Positions 62,883 through 64,000 of a stretch of 64,000 nt of DNA are shown here, piece after piece. Origin of the DNA: Clostridia bacterium (GTDB lineage Bacteria > Bacillota > Clostridia > Oscillospirales > CAG-272). How positions within the stretch are numbered: position 1 is the first letter of the stretch; every line of letters begins with the position of its first letter. The notes under the pieces were generated by a model. The model ran no database searches, was not told the origin of the DNA, and saw nothing but the letters and a program-made list of their open reading frames with translations. The stretch covers positions 1 through 64,000 of the forward strand of contig JAFSYU010000041.1 of the NCBI GenBank assembly GCA_017443595.1, given 5' to 3'. A program made the position numbers and the translations under genes.

Positions 62883-63694
62883 AAGTCCTGTCAAGAATAT
62901 ATATGTTTTTGGTCTTCGGCTTGCTTTACGCGCCGATAATCGTCCTTGTTCTGTTTTCGTTCAACAGAGCCGGGTCGTTCAACAACTATTCCGAATTTTC
63001 GTTCTACTGGTATAAAGAGCTGTTCCGTGACAGCACCGCGCTTGACGCGCTCAAGAACTCGCTTATCTTAGCGGTTTTGTCTTCCGTCATAGCTACGCTG
63101 ATAGGCACGCTTGCCGCTTACGGCATAAGCCGTATGAGGAACAGATACGTCAAAACGGTCATAACGTCCGTTACCAACATACCTATGATGAATCCGGATA
63201 TAGTTACCGGCGTATCAATGATGCTTCTGTTCGCGGCTGCCGCCGCAATACCGTTTCTTGCGGTAGAAATGGGCTTCTGGACAATGCTCATAGCGCATAC
63301 CACGTTCAATTTGCCGTACGTCGTACTGTCCGTTCTGCCCAAATTCAAGCAGATGGACAAACATCTGACCGAGGCGGCGCTGGACCTGGGCTGTACGCCC
63401 GCCAAAACGTTTCTTAAAATCGAGCTGCCGTTCATCATGCCCGGCGTCGTGTCCGGACTTATGCTCGGCTTTACGCTCTCGCTTGACGATTTTGTAATAT
63501 CCCACTTCGTTAGCAGCTCGGATTTCAAAACTCTGCCGCTTTACGTTTACAACCAGACGGCGCACGAGGTGAAATTCAGTATGTACGCGCTCTGCGCTCT
63601 TATGGTGTTTGCCATACTTCTGCTTATGATCCTTGTGAATTTCGTGGGATCCGGCGGAGAAAAAACGAAAAAGAAAAAGAAAAAAACAATCTGA
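62879..63694 (+). CDS. potC: Spermidine/putrescine ABC importer permease PotC
   Basis: A 271-residue permease with six helices; EAA loop LTEAALDLGCTPAKTFLKIE (about 161-180). The family string FVISHFV follows near residue 208. A Lys-rich tail ends it (GGEKTKKKKKK). It is 22 nt before the start of potD. Confidence 0.94.
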   Translation: MKVLSRIYMFLVFGLLYAPIIVLVLFSFNRAGSFNNYSEFSFYWYKELFRDSTALDALKNSLILAVLSSVIATLIGTLAAYGISRMRNRYVKTVITSVTNIPMMNPDIVTGVSMMLLFAAAAAIPFLAVEMGFWTMLIAHTTFNLPYVVLSVLPKFKQMDKHLTEAALDLGCTPAKTFLKIELPFIMPGVVSGLMLGFTLSLDDFVISHFVSSSDFKTLPLYVYNQTAHEVKFSMYALCALMVFAILLLMILVNFVGSGGEKTKKKKKKTI

Positions 63695-63716
63695 ATAATA
63701 AAAGGAGAGAAATGAA

Positions 63717-64000
63717 TTGAAAAAAAAGCTGATCGCCGTTTTACTTGCGGCAGTTACCGTTATGTGTACGCTTGCTTCATGCGGCGGAGGTACTGACAAA
63801 GGGACCGTCACGCTTTACGTATATAACTGGGGCGAATATATATCGGACGGATCCGAAGGCTCGCTTGACACTAACAAGGCTTTTGAAGATTACTGCAACG
63901 GAAGCGAAGAGATAATGGCGCTGACCGGCGGCAAAAAGGTAAAGGTCAATTATTCAACGTACGCGTCAAACGAGGACCTGTACGCCAAGCTCGAATCAAA
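63717..64000 (+). CDS. potD: Spermidine/putrescine-binding lipoprotein PotD, cut by the window edge
   Basis: The start is a TTG at 63717 (KKKLIAVLLAAVT after it) with AAAGGAGA 8 nt upstream; a nearer ATG at 63712 gives only two codons before TGA. The signal peptide ends in a lipobox-like LASC (Cys at about 21), then TVTLYVYNWGEYISDGS, which is the usual opening of polyamine-binding proteins (YNWGEY). About 94 codons are visible; the rest lies outside. By order it is the last gene of potABCD. Confidence 0.9.
   Translation, partial: MKKKLIAVLLAAVTVMCTLASCGGGTDKGTVTLYVYNWGEYISDGSEGSLDTNKAFEDYCNGSEEIMALTGGKKVKVNYSTYASNEDLYAKLES

Overview
The window looks like chromosome from a spore-forming, low-to-moderate G+C Firmicute of the class Clostridia, probably an uncultured gut-type lineage. 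The reasons are the sporulation genes gpr, spoIIP and spoVG, AddAB instead of RecBCD, a DUF4364 protein, a class B sortase, fused teichoic-acid-type enzymes, and near-consensus sigma-A promoters. I see no rRNA, no complete prophage, no transposase and no CRISPR array. Two tRNA genes (Thr-TGT, Tyr-GTA) lie at 16.4-16.6 kb.

Layout. 0.1-3.4 kb (minus): rbfA-nrnA-mnmG translation/RNA operon, divergent from a SLOG-family gene that seems to be leaderless. 4.2-16.3 kb (minus): five tightly coupled genes, TerB-N/TerB-C protein, BrxD-like ATPase, Lhr-like helicase, addB and addA, read from one promoter; this is the strongest candidate for an under-described DNA-processing or defence system. 16.3-20.8 kb (plus): tRNAs, a hairpin array, then hydrolase/DUF3795, GNAT, an ABC-2 exporter and a methyltransferase. 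20.9-23.2 kb (minus): an ECF sigma factor with a long C-terminal extension, and ogt. 23.4-30.9 kb (plus): esterase, PHP phosphoesterase, SGNH hydrolase, peptidase T and a large lipoprotein. 31.3-34.0 kb (plus): an ECF sigma factor with a membrane-anchored, catalytically dead sortase as its probable anti-sigma factor, then a barnase/barstar pair. 34.1-38.2 kb (plus): a heterodimeric ABC exporter. 38.3-40.3 kb (minus): another ECF sigma/anti-sigma pair. 40.5-46.3 kb: gpr-spoIIP, DUF4364, a SigH-like sigma factor, a zinc-ribbon protein and an alanine/glycine symporter. 46.6-55.8 kb (plus): a cell-surface polymer cluster with a sulfatase-fold membrane enzyme carrying a long Thr-Glu repeat, a YidC-TagF fusion, a wHTH-cytidylyltransferase and an iron/aminoethylphosphonate-type ABC importer. 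56.3-60.6 kb: murC, spoVG, GT2, sortase B, M50 peptidase. 60.7-64 kb (plus): potABCD behind a long structured leader; potD runs off the end.

Three intergenic regions carry arrays in which short hairpins alternate with a constant linker. In two of them the linker orientation flips midway, giving two-armed arrays. Most promoters I could place have a 17-bp spacer and a TGN just upstream of the -10 box.
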